From: Siderastrea radians
Lineage: Eukaryota; Cnidaria; Anthozoa; Scleractinia; Rhizangiidae
DNA: 64,000 bases
Assembly (NCBI GenBank): GCA_964017195.1
Contig: OZ024890.1
Coordinates: 50,273,593 to 50,337,592, forward strand
Reading direction: 5' to 3'
The position numbers and the translations under genes were made by a program. The notes under the pieces were generated by a model. It was not told the DNA's origin. It made no database searches and saw only the letters and a program-made list of their open reading frames with translations. Positions 33,990-45,605 of the stretch are shown in pieces; positions within the stretch are counted from its first letter, which is position 1, and every line of letters begins with the position of its first letter.

Positions 33990-34731
33990 AAATGGCTCTT
34001 AACTATGGCAATTTTTTCAGTTCTCCTCACTTCTAAATGAATTTCTGGCAATTTATCATCGAAATTTTATCTCTTCCTGAGCACAACTACACTTCTAAGA
34101 TATGCCAAATTCACGTATTGGGAATATTTCAGCTGGAACATTTGAAGAAATTATTTAACATCAGATTTCATATACGTAAAAGACCAATAGGAAAGATAGC
34201 ATTTTCTCGGTGCAAGAGACAACGAGTGGCGCGCGAGTCGATTACGCATGGCCAAGTCACCAAGTCAAGCATCAATATTTGCATTGTTTATAACTATTGT
34301 AGCAGATAACGTTTGCCGTGACTTGAGAAACTAGCTTATTTAGGTTTCCCTTTGCAGCTATCTGATCCTTCACTAAACTTTTTTTTAATAATCATATTTG
34401 ATTTGCCACTCCTGTTTACTCCCTAGAAAATTCATAATTAAATATTCTGTGTAGTCACTGTACTTTCCTTGGAATCGACTTCGTCGTCGCCTTTTCGCTC
34501 TCCCTCTTGGCAAAATATTGCCCAAACCACTTTCTATGATAGCCTGAATTTTAACTGTCTTCTCTGGTCTCTACTACTGAGAGAAAAAGATAAGAAGATA
34601 CGGCTGAAGTCCAGCGTCGATCTTGGAGCTTTCACCTCGGCTTTGTTTACGAACATGAATGATATATTTAAACTGAGAAAAGAAAAAGAAAGACAAGAAA
34701 AAAAAGAAAATTCCGCCTCGGGAAACAAAAT
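33990..34731. repeat. B1-A1 spacer, second copy
   Basis: Direct relative of 15600-16616 without the TAA-MITE. It shows an undisturbed site for both that MITE (near 34034) and, with one substitution (TA for TG at 34374-34375), the 20-kb element. Confidence 0.75.
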
Positions 34732-34805
34732 GAGATCAACTGAGTGGATGAGGGGGGGGGGGGGTCATCAATTCAAGTATGATAACCCTCAACCGTCCGG
34801 ACCTC
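34732..34805 (-). ncRNA. Y RNA-like copy 8 (type A1), weakened
   Basis: The 5' half is intact (GAGGTCCGGACGGTTGAGGG). The 3' end reads GATCTC, turning one lower-stem pair into a G-T wobble. The C tract before CTCATCC has expanded to 12, lengthening the loop side. The TATA position holds TACAAG. Probably poorly expressed or decaying. Confidence 0.6.
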
Positions 34806-34830
34806 GATTTGATGATGTTAAAATTCTCTA

Positions 34831-34868
34831 CTTGTATCACTATGGCAGACAGTTGTTTCTCTTGTGGG
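34831..34868 (-). promoter_or_regulatory. Degenerate promoter of Y RNA copy 8
   Basis: CCCACAA is kept at -63 (34868), but the TATA box at -31 has become TACAAG (34836-34831). Confidence 0.5.
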
Positions 34869-36050
34869 AAAGTGGGATGATTGTGTGATATAAATATAGA
34901 ATCAGCTGCGCGTGCGTATACGGGTTAACGACACAAACATAAGACAAATGATAATTCAGCTTACGAAGTACGTTTATTAAAACCTACCAGGGTATTCTGC
35001 AGTTAAGACAAACCTACTTAAATTATAGTGTTTCTTCTTCCACAAATTCCACCACCAATTTTAAACAAGCTTGCCCCAATCTCAGAGTTCTTTTTATGGC
35101 GATGTGTATCGGTGAATTCTACTCACTAAAATAACCCTAAATAGAACTAGAATGTTGAAACTCGAACACACTCGAACACAATATAAATTGTCCAAACAAA
35201 AACATGACAGATATTTTACACCTGAGCGGAGAGGGTAACGCAAGTTCGTAAGTGCATGATTTTCACAGGTCATAGTTGTCATTTCTGATGAACAGAAAAG
35301 ACTGTCCTCGGTTTGCAGGCAAAACGTCTTTCATCGGTTGTGCTTTAGCTTGTTTTTCAAGACTCTTTAGACTGTGATTAATGTTAAGTTATCTCCGATG
35401 AAAAGATTGCTTGTAACCTCTTTTAGGCTATTCAGTCTCCTAACAATACAAGCCGCTCAACATATGTAAATTTTTGCACGTTTTTCCACAGGGGGCCCAA
35501 ACAAACTGTGTGACCGTTTGTAGTTTCAAAATTGTAAGTGAATGCATGGGAAAAACCGAAAGGTTTCTCATAACGTGAAATGCTGTGAGACATATTTACA
35601 TTTAAGTTCAAAATAAGCATAATCTTACCTCAATCGTTGTGTTTTGTCGTCATTGTGCCTCGAAACAGTGAGTCCATCGCATCGCTAAACCCTGGAAATC
35701 GGGTAAAAAACACGCATTTTTCTTCAAAAATGGCTGGACCACCTGCTACTTATGACATCATAGCTCGTAACCATAGCAACCGACTCTAACCAAACTTGTG
35801 TCAATATGTGTCTAAGGAATATGCGCACAGCTACTGAAAACGACACGTCTAGATAAGATAGTAATTCGTCTAGGAAAAATTCTAGGAAAACCTTATACGC
35901 CCCTCTCCCCCCCCCCCCACCCTTGTACGCCCGAGGGTTAATTGAGTATCCCTTTTCTCCTTCACTTTGTTGAATATATTTTTATGCTGAAAAAAAAAAC
36001 AACAACAACGGAAAAGAAAGGGAAGTCTCCATTTTGGAACCAAAAAAAAG

Positions 36051-36119
36051 GAGGTTAAGTAGTTGGATGAGGGAGGGATTCATAAGACATTATGATAACC
36101 CTCACACCATCCGGACCTC
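36051..36119 (-). ncRNA. Y RNA-like gene, copy 9 (type A2)
   Basis: On the minus strand GAGGTCCGGATGG and the TCATAA-TGTC-TTATGA hairpin match copies 1 and 6. The 3' end is CTTAACCTC instead of CTTGACCTC, which alters the conserved UUGAC strand and pairs A against C. A T8 terminator follows. The promoter is intact, so a transcript is plausible, but Ro binding may be weaker. Confidence 0.65.
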
Positions 36120-36142
36120 GCTACGGATATGGTTAACTTTAG

Positions 36143-36182
36143 TATTTATAATACTTTGGCAGACGGATTTTTTCCTTGTGGG
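36143..36182 (-). promoter_or_regulatory. Pol III type 3-like promoter of Y RNA copy 9
   Basis: TATAAATA begins at 36150 (-31) and CCCACAA at 36182 (-63). CCACGCACGCGCAGC lies near 36229-36243. Confidence 0.7.
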
Positions 36183-36243
36183 AAAATGGGATGAAATAGT
36201 GATGTTTATAGTGATGCATATCTGATAAGCTGCGCGTGCGTGG

Positions 36244-37590
36244 ATAAGCTAACGACATGTGGAGTTTTCCTCTTTTAAATCCAACATATAAACACCTAAG
36301 ATAAGTGATATCAATTAACGAGGTACGTTTATCGAAACTTAATAGTGTTTCTCCTTCCACAAATTCTACCACCAATTTTTAACGAGCTTTCCTTTTAGCC
36401 AATATATAAAAACGTCACCTTTAACTTAAAAAAAAAAAGTTTACAGCAGTGTATCTTAAGACCACGTGTAATATAATTTTCAATTTCTCCGCGTGAGGTG
36501 AATTGTGCTTTAGCGAAATAACCTTAAATATTGCTAAAATTTGAAAAGAACATTAGAGCATAGCCAAACAAGAACGCGGTAGATATTTATACCCGAGTGG
36601 CTAACACAAGTTCGAAACTGTGAGATTTTTACACCACTAGAGAAAAACGTCTTCGGTTTGAATGCAGCCCTTCTTTCAACAATTGCACTTTAGCTAACTT
36701 TCCAAGACTCCTTCGAATATTTTTTGGAAAAAGTGGAATTGTTTGCATTCTGTTTGTGCTTGAGCAATACAAGCTTTTTAACATATGTAAATGAACGGTT
36801 TTTGGCTGAATACAATAAATAGTAGGGAAAGTACGTGACAACACTATACACGAAATCACAAGAATATGTTGCAGGGTTGGCAAGATCTGACAGACAGGCT
36901 ACAGGCTACATGTAATATTATTGTATGATTTAATAATTTAGTAAAAAAAAATAGGCGGTACAGCTTACATAAGTCATATTTTGAGCAACTGAAAGCTTAA
37001 ACGAGCATTTACTGTGCCGCCGATCATGGACATAACGTCACTATTTTACAAAATCCGATTGCTGGCAACTTAAACAGAAAGCTTTTCAAATCCATGCAGC
37101 AGCTCAGACACGAGGTCAAAACGGTAGCGGGTTATCCCCTCATGAGCTGCAATTCCCCTCCACCGTTTATACCTTTTAGGTCTTCTATTGTTCAATTCTG
37201 GTGTAATTGCAATCACTTAGCTTAACCTTATTTTGAGTTTCTGAGCCTGGGGTGGGGTGGGGTGGGGGGCTCAAAATGCCTCTCTAGTAGGCGCGCTCTT
37301 GTAATGAAACTTGGCACGTTTTCAGCACGTCATTAGCTTAACAGATTGGGCTTATGACGTGTCATGACGTCACAATGACGTCACAAACCAGCCATTTTGA
37401 ATTTTGAGGCCGCCATCTTGAATCCCGAGGCTGCAGTTATAGAGCTGACAATGACGACAATATCCCCCCCCAAAGGCTAAATGAGGTTAATACGCACATG
37501 TTTACACAGTTTGGCCTCGCCAAAGTACCCGATAAAAATAATCAAATCACCCTTTGTTTCATCTTTCATGTAAAGCGAAATGCAAGGAAT
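36244..37590. repeat. Array spacer beyond A2 with third piggyBac-MITE relative
   Basis: It matches 18120-19850 with deletions. Remnants of the piggyBac-like MITE are seen as TTAACCTTATTTTG at 37223 and CTAAATGAGGTTAA ending near 37490. No coding sequence is supported. Confidence 0.6.
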
Positions 37591-38010
37591 GAATCAATTT
37601 ATTTATTAACTGTTCAAGAAAACAATTCAAAACGTTAAAAAAGTTTAAATATAATTTGGCCGGTGCCGTTTTAAAAGGAAACTTTGGTAACGTCCCTAGT
37701 AGCTGAACAAGTTTGTTTTAACTTTATCTTGTAGATGTTGACAAATTGGAAAAATAAAAGAAAAGTGGCTTTTCTATTAATAAATTCTAAACTTAAAAGA
37801 CTTTTAGAACTGCCGAACTGGTCGAACTTCAAGCAGCACAAATCGCATACTTAGTATTTATTTCAAGCATCACGCGGATGTTAACAAAGATGTATTTTAA
37901 TAAATATTCTGGTTACTTCATGTGTCTACGCACGCGCGTTTATTTTTGCACCCTTCAACGAAGTGTTTTCCCACAAATATGTTAATACGCAACTTTTACA
38001 TCAGAATGTC

Positions 38011-38077
38011 GATGTCCGGACGGTGGAGGATTATCCTGAATCCTCTTTGAATCACTACCCCTCACTCCCTTGGCCTC
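38011..38077 (+). ncRNA. Y RNA-like copy 10 (type B2)
   Basis: The RNA would start GATGTCCGGACGGTGGAGGA and end CCTTGGCCTC, then ATGTTTTT. Lower-stem pairs are partly kept (G-C and T-G), but CTTGACC has become CTTGGCC and GTTATC has become ATTATC. CCCTTCAA replaces the proximal element, and no clear TATA box is seen. Likely a decaying paralogue of copy 3. Confidence 0.45.
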
Positions 38078-38270
38078 ATGTTTTTCCCCACTGTTCTTTT
38101 TAAAAAAAATAGTTCGACCGGAAACTTTAACTCCCTAATCACCTTTCGCGGGATTATACCACGAAAGCGCAGAAAGCGGAGGAAGCAAAGGCGACCTCGG
38201 TCCTAGTTTACCTATATCAGGTCCAGTCTCCATCGCGCCGAAACAACTGATGCTTAAGCTCTCTAGTGTC

Positions 38271-38343
38271 GAGGTCAGGACAGTTGAGGGCTATCAATCC
38301 AAATTTCTTTGAATCACTACCCCTCACCCACTCATTTGACGTC
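38271..38343 (+). pseudogene. Y RNA-like copy 11 (type B)
   Basis: GAGGTCAGGACAGTTGAGGG and CACTCATTTGACGTC bracket a typical B-type loop with CAAA/TTTG pairing, and ATTTT follows. The bulged-C motif GGTCCGG is mutated, and no TATA or CCCACAA element lies at the normal distances, so it looks promoterless. Confidence 0.5.
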
Positions 38344-38696
38344 ATTTTCTGATTTTATTTAATTACTTTTTATCTTTTTTATCGCTTTTAACTGTTGAAT
38401 GTTTTTCGGGATAAAGAAAAGCAGTATGAGTCAGAGTAACTTCATTCAGGGCTTTTCTTTCTGTGATAGGCAAATTTGCACACTTACTCTTCGATATAGG
38501 TTCGATGGGTAGATTTCCTCGTTTTAAGCTTGCTCATAACTTGGCTTTTCTGTGCCCTGTACGTGTTTCGGCAGCATATTTTCAAACCCCTGAATTGAAG
38601 GAGCCCTTCCATTGATCGGCTAAGAAAACTAACCGAGGAAGGATGGTGCCAACAAATATGTACTTCATGCTAAAAGAAAGGCGCAGTTTGACAAAA

Positions 38697-38764
38697 CAGT
38701 CAAGTGTTTGATGAGAGGATTCGTAAATTCAAATAGGTATGATAACTCTCTTGTCCGGATCTTA
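38697..38764 (-). pseudogene. Y RNA-like copy 12, degenerate
   Basis: On the minus strand GATCCGGAC, AGTTATCATAC, CTCTCATC and CACTTGACTGTTTT can still be aligned to type A. The lower-stem strands no longer match each other well. Recognised mainly by position between copies 11 and 13. Confidence 0.4.
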
Positions 38765-39271
38765 CCCTGTAAACGGAGTCCCTTTCGATCGTAAGAAAGC
38801 GTCTAAGGGCTTGTGGCTCTCAAAGTTGACAGAACAAAAAATAGGATTTTTGGACCAATTTTGTAGGTAACGGGCTAAATTTCCAATCTTTTTATCCTTG
38901 TCGGTTAAACCTCTTCAACTCAAATTTTCATGGTTGATCGTAAAACTTTCTCTTATCTGTCGGTTCATGGCTTGAAAAACTTTGTTAATTGAAGGATTTT
39001 CCCTTTACCCTTTAACGATGTTTGGCGGTGAGTTGTGCACTATCCGGTGAATGCATCGAGTCTTTTATCCACAATTTCAGGTTTGGACGGTAACTTTTTA
39101 AAATGCAAACTCCTTTCATGTGTTAAAATAGTGTATCATCGTACACCACATGATGTGGCCATTTCAAGACCTTTGAATTTAATTGAGTATCCTTTAGGAC
39201 GTTTAGTACGGGTGAGCGAGATTTTCTCTTTGGCTCTGTTGATTAACAGTTATTCACTGAAGTGGACATAA

Positions 39272-39580
39272 ATATGAAGGTAAATATCTATCACTCTTCA
39301 CTGACACTGAGGTGAATAATTGTTTTAGTATGTACCAAACCAGTGGATAGCCAGCACCACGTAGTTCCCACTTTTCTGAGAAATGAGGAATAACTCGCGC
39401 GCGAAATACACAGAAATGCCGTGAGGTGAATAGCAGCTACTATCCCGAGTTGAGTAGCCAATCAGAGCGCGCAAAAAACATTCAGTATCCACTGGTTTGG
39501 TATATTCTAAATATTTTTATACTGATAAAAGAAAAACAAAGGAACTGAAGGCAGAATAGTCTCAAATTTGGAAACAAAAA
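39272..39580. repeat. Inserted repeat between copies 12 and 13
   Basis: The segment 39330-39505 starts and ends with inverted copies of GTACCAAACCAGTGGATA and TATCCACTGGTTTGGTAT, bounding about 175 bp with AGTTGAGTAGCC in between. It looks like a small MITE within the array spacer. No gene is supported. Confidence 0.55.
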
Positions 39581-39645
39581 GAGGTCAAGTGATTGGGTGA
39601 GGGAGGTTCATGTGACAAATGATAACCCTCAACCGTCCTGACCTC
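39581..39645 (-). ncRNA. Y RNA-like gene, copy 13 (type A2-like)
   Basis: On the minus strand: GAGGTCAGGACGGTTGAGGG, GTTATCATTTGTC and CAATCACTTGACCTC, then TTTTTG. GAGGTC/GACCTC and TGAGGG/CCCTCA pair. GGTCAGG in place of GGTCCGG changes the bulged base. The promoter is good, so this may be an expressed variant. Confidence 0.65.
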
Positions 39646-39670
39646 GGTATAATAGTGGTTAGGTTCGATC

Positions 39671-39709
39671 ATTTATATTACTTTAGCAGATGGCTGCTTT
39701 CCTTGTGGG
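39671..39709 (-). promoter_or_regulatory. Pol III type 3-like promoter of Y RNA copy 13
   Basis: TATAAAT begins at 39677 and CCCACAA at 39709, again 32 nt apart, both one base further from the RNA start than usual. Confidence 0.65.
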
Positions 39710-40284
39710 TAAGTAGGATGCTATAGTGGTGTATACATAATGAGTTGCACGTGCGTAGATAAGCTAAGGCCATATGGAGTTTCCTCTTTCAGATCCAAAA
39801 TATGAACATATAAGGTAAGTGATAATTCAACTTACTAAGCTTTACTAAGCACGTTCACTCGAAACTTACTTTAAATTAAATATAGTGTTTCTTCTTCCAC
39901 AAATTCTACCACCAATTTTTAACGAGCTTACCCTTTAGCCAATATATAAAAACGTCACCTTTAACTTTTTTTTAATTTCAGCAGGTTTACGTTCTTAAAA
40001 ACCTCTTCATAACAACAACATCGTCTCTACTTTTTATGCTCTCCCTCTTGGCAAAATTTTGTGCATACCACTTCCTTTGACGACCTTAGTTATAGCCTGA
40101 ATTTTAGCCGGCCCCTCCTCTAGTCTCTACTCTTAAGAAAAAGCGATCAGAAGATACGGCTGAAGGCCCGAACTTGGAGTTTTCACCTTGGCTTCTATGT
40201 AGGTGCATCGATGATGTTTTTATACCGAAAAAAAGAAAAAGAAAGTAAAAAGAAAACAAATCCCAAGTTTATAGGAAACAAAAT

Positions 40285-40352
40285 GAGGTCAAGTGAGTGG
40301 ATGAGGGGAGGTTCATGATTCAAGTATGATAACCCTCAACCGTCCGGACCTC
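40285..40352 (-). ncRNA. Y RNA-like gene, copy 14 (type A1)
   Basis: On the minus strand the predicted 68-nt RNA reads GAGGTCCGGACGGTTGAGGG to CCACTCACTTGACCTC, then ATTTTG. Both stems are perfect, and the TCAT/ATGA apical pairs are present. With an intact promoter it is among the best candidates for an active gene outside the inverted repeat. Confidence 0.8.
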
Positions 40353-40376
40353 GACTTTAGATTGAGTAAGTTTAAT

Positions 40377-40455
40377 ATTTATATTACTTTGCCAGACGGC
40401 TGCTTTCCTTGTGGGAAAGCGGGATATTTATATTGATGTATATATGATCAACTGC
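40377..40455 (-). promoter_or_regulatory. Pol III type 3-like promoter of Y RNA copy 14
   Basis: TATAAAT begins at 40383 (-31) and CCCACAA at 40415 (-63), with CCGTCTGGC between. CTACGCACGCGCAGT lies near 40452-40466. Confidence 0.75.
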
Positions 40456-41486
40456 GCGTGCGTAGATAAGCTAACGATGAATGGAGTTTTCCTCTTTCAA
40501 ATCCAAAATATAAACATAGAAGGTAATCCACTTACGAAGTACGTTCATCCGCACCTACTTCAAATATCGTATTTTTTCTTCCACAAACTCTACCACTAAT
40601 TTTAACGAGCTTGCCCTTTGACTTTTTAAAAATAATTTTTCAGCGGTGTATCTCAGAGTTTTTCCCAAAAAATGTGAATCATTTTCACCTAATCAAAGTG
40701 TGGTGAATTCTGCTTACTAACATAACCCTAAATAGACCTAAAATGTAAAACTCGAACACAAAAGATTATCCAAACAAAAACATCACAGATATTTTACACG
40801 TCAGCGGGTAACGCAATTTCCTAGTGCATGATTTTCACGGTTCTTAGTTTTCATCTCTGTTGTTATAAAAGAAGACTGTCCTCGGTTTGCAAGCCGCAAA
40901 ACGTCCTTTATTTAGCTTTTCAAGACTCTTTCGAATGCGGTTCAGTTATCGATCTCTCGACGAAAAAAGGTTCCTTGTAGCCTGTTTTAGGCTATTATCT
41001 GCTAACAATAGAGGCCACTCAGCATATGTAGATTATTGCCCGTTTTTCGACTCATTTCAATAAATAGAAGGTGACGTAAGACAAGATGATTGCGTTACTG
41101 ATCGTGAACGACAACATAATGTGAACAAAAGGGAAAGTACCTGACATGGCATTCCCGTAATGAACTCGCGGAAGATTATTCTAACTTTGAAAGGAGGCTG
41201 TGTTTGGATTATCAACATCTCAGCACAAGCTATTTTTTTAAATTTTAAATCAATTTTAAAAATACTTACACAGTGTATTGTAAGGTGCAATAAGGCTATA
41301 TTTTGAGGAAGATTAACAGCTTAGTGAGCGTTCACTCTACTGGATAATCGACAAATTAAAACACCACTATCAATCAAAATATTGCCCATGCATAACACCG
41401 ATAACATTGTCCTTTACATTTGCAAACTTAAAATGTTTTTCCCACTTAGTGAATATGAAATAGAAATATGATGCAGCATTGATTAC

Positions 41487-41537
41487 AAGGTCCGAATGGT
41501 AGAGGGTCTATCAAAATCCCTTCTTTAACTTGATCTC
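41487..41537 (+). pseudogene. Y RNA-like copy 15, internally deleted
   Basis: AAGGTCCGAATGGTAGAGGG and ACTTGATCTC mark the two ends, but the CCCTCATCC strand is missing and the RNA would be only about 51 nt. Interestingly GGTCCGAATGG is closer to the vertebrate GGUCCGA motif than other copies. Confidence 0.45.
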
Positions 41538-42128
41538 ACATATCATCTTTTATCCTTTGTGTTCAAAATCGTGGTTCTATTCGTCGAACAAAAACAAATA
41601 AAACAAAGCAAAACATCTTCCTCAGTTAAGGCCCTTCAGGCCTTGCAGGGCAATTTTGATGACATTTGAAATTGATTCGGAGTCACAGAATTTATTGTTA
41701 AGTTTGCCGACACAGCGTTCGATAATTACCTTACACTAATAATCACAAAATATACCCAAATTGCTGTTTGTTTGACTGTTTTAATATGTTACACAAAATG
41801 CGGAGAATAAATAATTGTACTTTGCTAGGACAACTTTGTTTCAAACTAAACTGAATGAACCGGTACTATCGTAAAAGAAACGGCGTAGGTAGGTAGCAGT
41901 GAATAAGAAAAAGCGTCACTGGTCTTTTTTTGTTCTTTCTTTCTTTCTTTTTTTTTCAAAGGAAATAGAAGTGGTAATATTAAAAATATTGCCTCTAAGG
42001 AATTTATGAATAAAGAACATAAAGCAGCACAAATCGCGGTACTGGATTGTGCCAAGCATTACGCCGGAGTTTATAAAGATTTGTTCTGGTTACTTAGCTT
42101 GTCTACGCACGCACGTTTGATAATGCAT

Positions 42129-42175
42129 CCCGCAATGAAGACAGTCTTTTCCCACAAACAGACAAACACATAAAA
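42129..42175 (+). promoter_or_regulatory. Altered promoter of Y RNA copy 16
   Basis: CATAAAAA sits at -31, but the proximal element (CCCGCAATGAAGACAGTCTT) is at -71 because of an 8-bp insertion (ACAGACAA). The 32-nt spacing kept elsewhere is broken. Confidence 0.5.
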
Positions 42176-42199
42176 ATGTAACTTTTACATGAAAAAATC

Positions 42200-42272
42200 G
42201 AGGACCGGACGGTTGAGGGTTATCAATCCAAATCTCTTTGAATCACTACCTCTCATCCACTCACATGACCTC
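42200..42272 (+). ncRNA. Y RNA-like copy 16 (type B1)
   Basis: It runs from GAGGACCGGACGGTTGAGGG to CACTCACATGACCTC, with T7 following. The bulge motif is GGACCGG and the 3' motif CATGACC instead of CTTGACC, so two conserved positions are changed. The upper stem (GGTTGAGGG/CTCTCATCC) is weaker. Confidence 0.6.
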
Positions 42273-42685
42273 ATTTTTTTACCGTTTAAAACTATGGAAT
42301 AATTTTTTAGTTCTCCTTGCGCTGCGTTCACTTCTAAATGGATTTCTGGCAATTTATCATCGAATTTTTAAAACTTTCTGGGCACAGCTACACTTCTAAG
42401 ATATTCCAAATTCACATATTGGAACTGATTTCAGCAACAACATTTAAAGAAATTATTTTACATGGGATTTCATATAAGTAAAAGACCAATAGGAAAGATA
42501 GCATTTTCTCAGTGCGAGCGACAACGCGTTGCGCGCGAGTCAGTTACGCATCATGTGGACAAGTCACCCAGTCAAGCATCAATATTTGTGTTGTTTATAA
42601 CTATTTTAGCAGATAACGTTTGCCGTAACTTGAATTTTAACTAGCTTATTTAGGTTTCGCTTTGCATATATCTGATCCTTTACTG

Positions 42686-43160
42686 CACAGTAATTTTCAA
42701 AGAGTTATTTTAACTCCTATGGTGGGGTTAAATTAACTCCTTATCTGGAGTTATTTTTTTGGGAGTTATTTTAACTCCAAAAGGAGTTATTTTAACTCCA
42801 AAAAGGAGTTATTCTCTTCGGTAGGGGAGTTAAATTAATCCCTAAATTGGAGTTACGCTACTGGGAATCATTATAACTCCAAACTGGAGTTAAATTTAAC
42901 TCCTCTGGAGTTAATTTTAACTCCCAGGTTGGAGTTAAATTTCAGTTTAACTCTGCAAGGGGAGTTAAAAGAACTCCTTTTTAGGAGTCATTTTTGAGGA
43001 GTTAGTACAACTCCCCTTAGGGAGTAATTGCGCAGTGATTGTTACTCTCTAACAAGAGTTTAAACAACTCTATTTTGGGAGTTATTTTCCTGGAGTTACT
43101 TTAACTCTGCAGAAGGAGATGATGTAACTCCTTGTTTGGAGTCATTTTTGAGGGGTCGGT
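42686..43160 (+). repeat. Left terminus and AACTCC/GGAGTT subterminal array
   Basis: About 25 copies of (G)GAGTTA or TAACTCC, often as inverted pairs such as AACTCC-AAAAGGAGTT, alternate with short AT-rich spacers. Such arrays serve as transposase binding sites in CACTA elements. The array can fold on itself extensively. Confidence 0.85.
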
Positions 43161-45152
43161 TTTATTTTGTATTTGTTATTTAATAATAGCGGCGTCCAAT
43201 GGTGATCCAAAGGTCATGTGTTTATCCTCCGTTCCTTTCTAAGTTGTATCTAAGAACTACAGTTATAAGACGAGTGAAAAATTAATTCCATGGAAGGGTA
43301 CACAAATAAAATCTCAGTATACTAAAATAGTCGTCACAATAATATCGTTTCGAATGCAATTAGAGTAATTATAATAAAGCCGAATTGTCACACTCCCTTC
43401 CCTACACGAAATGATTAGAACACGTGGTATAACACGTGATCAATCATACAGTGGTGAATGCGTGGGCATTTCGTTCGATCGGCGCTCGTGACGGTTGGGT
43501 TGCGTGTCAGTGGTTTTGAATTGTGTCTGGACCTTGGTCGTTTTCGGATCTGTAAGAACACTATATACAACAGAAACTTATCAGGTAAGTGTTTTAGAAA
43601 GTCGTGTTTCCTATTTGTCGATTTATTTCGCTTTAAGAGTTTATGTTTATAAGACAATGCTGCTAATGGGAGGCGGTGGTGCATGCGGCATCACAGGTAA
43701 CCAAAGCGTAATATGAGAGTTTGTATGGAGCTGAAATTCGATCGAAAATAATCGGCGGTTTTCCGCCGAAAATACATGAAAATCGAAATAAAGTTTTAAA
43801 AACCTTACCTGTTGTGTGTTTGCTGTGTTTTTATCGCTTTTCCGAGCTTCCGGAGGCCGTTTTGGGCGATTTTCTGCTTAACGGTCGATGCGACGGCATG
43901 TCACGTACTAAAGAGAGCTAAAGGTAGGAAAACGGGAATTCAAAATTGTCAACCGACACTCGAGGTCGCGATCAAAATACCCGCTAAAAATCGATTCAAT
44001 CTAAAGTCAGCGCTTTAAGACCACAACACATTTCAAAAAGGATAAATCTCCTACCTTTCTATGTGATTCAATCGTCAATTAGTTTATCTCTCGAAGTACA
44101 GCCCTGCATTAAAAACGAACTAACTTTTCGAAATCGCCGCCATCACAGGCTTGTAAGGAAAAGAGGGTCAAAACTAACGGTCAAGCCTGGGACAAAGCGC
44201 CAAATTTCGCTCCACCGGGGGACGACATGAGTGACTTCTGTGTCACCAAATGCCAAACTCACCCCCTCTCCGGTAAATCAAGTGTTTTACCGCTCAAATT
44301 TCGGCGGGAAATCGCGCGCGGGTCGCATTCAGGTATAAAACTTGTGCGAACACGGTAATCTTACCACCTAGTAAACAAGCAAATGCGAATTAATAGAGAT
44401 TTGCTATCAGACGTCTAGGTATAAACCGTGGACTACGCCGTCACATTGAAAACGTTACTGAGAAAAGTGGCTGCCCCGAACGCGGTGAAAAGGCTCAAGA
44501 AATTATAGCTAATTATGTAAGACTTTGTCAGTTTGGGATTTCGCTACGCCGTACACCAAGAGAAATTAATTGAAGTATAAAAGAGTTATATTGTTAGGAG
44601 CTGGCTACACCGTACGCGGAGAGAGATAAATTGAAATGTACGAGGGATGTTAGGAGCTGACTACGCAGTAAAAAGAACAAGCAATACACAGTAAGGTTTG
44701 TTATGGCCGATTAAGCTCAGTTGTTTACATTTTCACGTTATATGTGGCCGAGTAATTCAAAGAAATTTCGAGTAATATTTTGGTTTATAGAACGAGGAAT
44801 ACACGGTGATATTCTGTTATCCAGGGAAGTTTGTAGTACGCGGAATACACGGTAATGTTTTCCTATTTTCTGCTTACCGCGTACAACGTACCAATTAAAG
44901 TTGAATAAAAATAATTTCTGCGTATCGCGGAGCCGGCTTGGCGGCGACACAGAAAATAGTTCACGTGAAGGGGCATATATTATGCAGTTAAGCCGAAATC
45001 TGTTGGGACTTATACATGTATTTGCACAAGACAACCGAGCGAAGTATCTCTTAGGTGTGTGAGGAAATGTGTATCTTACCGTATATGTGATGTTAGCACA
45101 AACGGCAAATAAATATTCGCTCACCATTCGACGATCCTGCTTTAATTTAGAT
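43161..45152. other. Non-coding left interior of the 20-kb element
   Basis: No coding frame is convincing. GC-richer patches near 43470-43700 and 44160-44400 include a good 5' splice site (ATCAG|GTAAGT at 43584), hinting at a non-coding first exon or promoter. Repeats around a CTACGCCGTAC/GTACGCGGAATACACGGTAA motif occupy 44420-44880. Confidence 0.4.
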
Positions 45153-45157
45153 ATGAT

Positions 45158-45420
45158 TGTAAGGGCCAAATCCCTCGGTTTGTTCGACGTACAAGACCAA
45201 AATTCTCTCTAGTTTACTGACTCTCGTTTACTCACTCCTCCAGATCATCAACAAGTCACAAGTGTCGTTACAAGTGTCGTTACTTCGAGCGAAACGCCGA
45301 TACTAACAGCATAAATAACTACGACTACGCCATAACATGCACGATATTACGACAAGCACAACAACAGGGTCACGTGACCCCAAATGGCGGGAAAAACAGA
45401 AAACAGGGAACCCAGCAACA
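45158..45420 (-). repeat. BEL 3' LTR (263 bp)
   Basis: On the minus strand it runs TGTTGCTGGG...GGCCCTTACA, the usual TG...CA ends. It contains a duplicated CAAGTGTCGTTA segment read on the plus strand. Confidence 0.9.
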
Positions 45421-45605
45421 CCCCACCTCATGCGCAACTTAGTGAAGCATTACAAAAAATAAGCGTGGGTTCCTATATCTAACAAGTTTAAGCCAAGAAT
45501 CAATATCATTGTCAATGTCCATAATGTTCACAATGTCTCTTAATTGCGGAAATGTTTCTCAATTGCGACAATGTCTCTCAGTCACAGCAATGTTCACAAT
45601 GTCTC

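Noticed and set aside
43415..43716. Frames at the GC-richer patch 43.4-43.7 kb
   Set aside because: Short, overlapping on both strands, no domain; the splice-donor-like GTAAGT suggests at most a non-coding exon.
44738..45169. 143-aa minus-strand frame next to the BEL LTR
   Set aside because: It runs into the LTR, has no domain and lies over short CTACGCCGTAC repeats.
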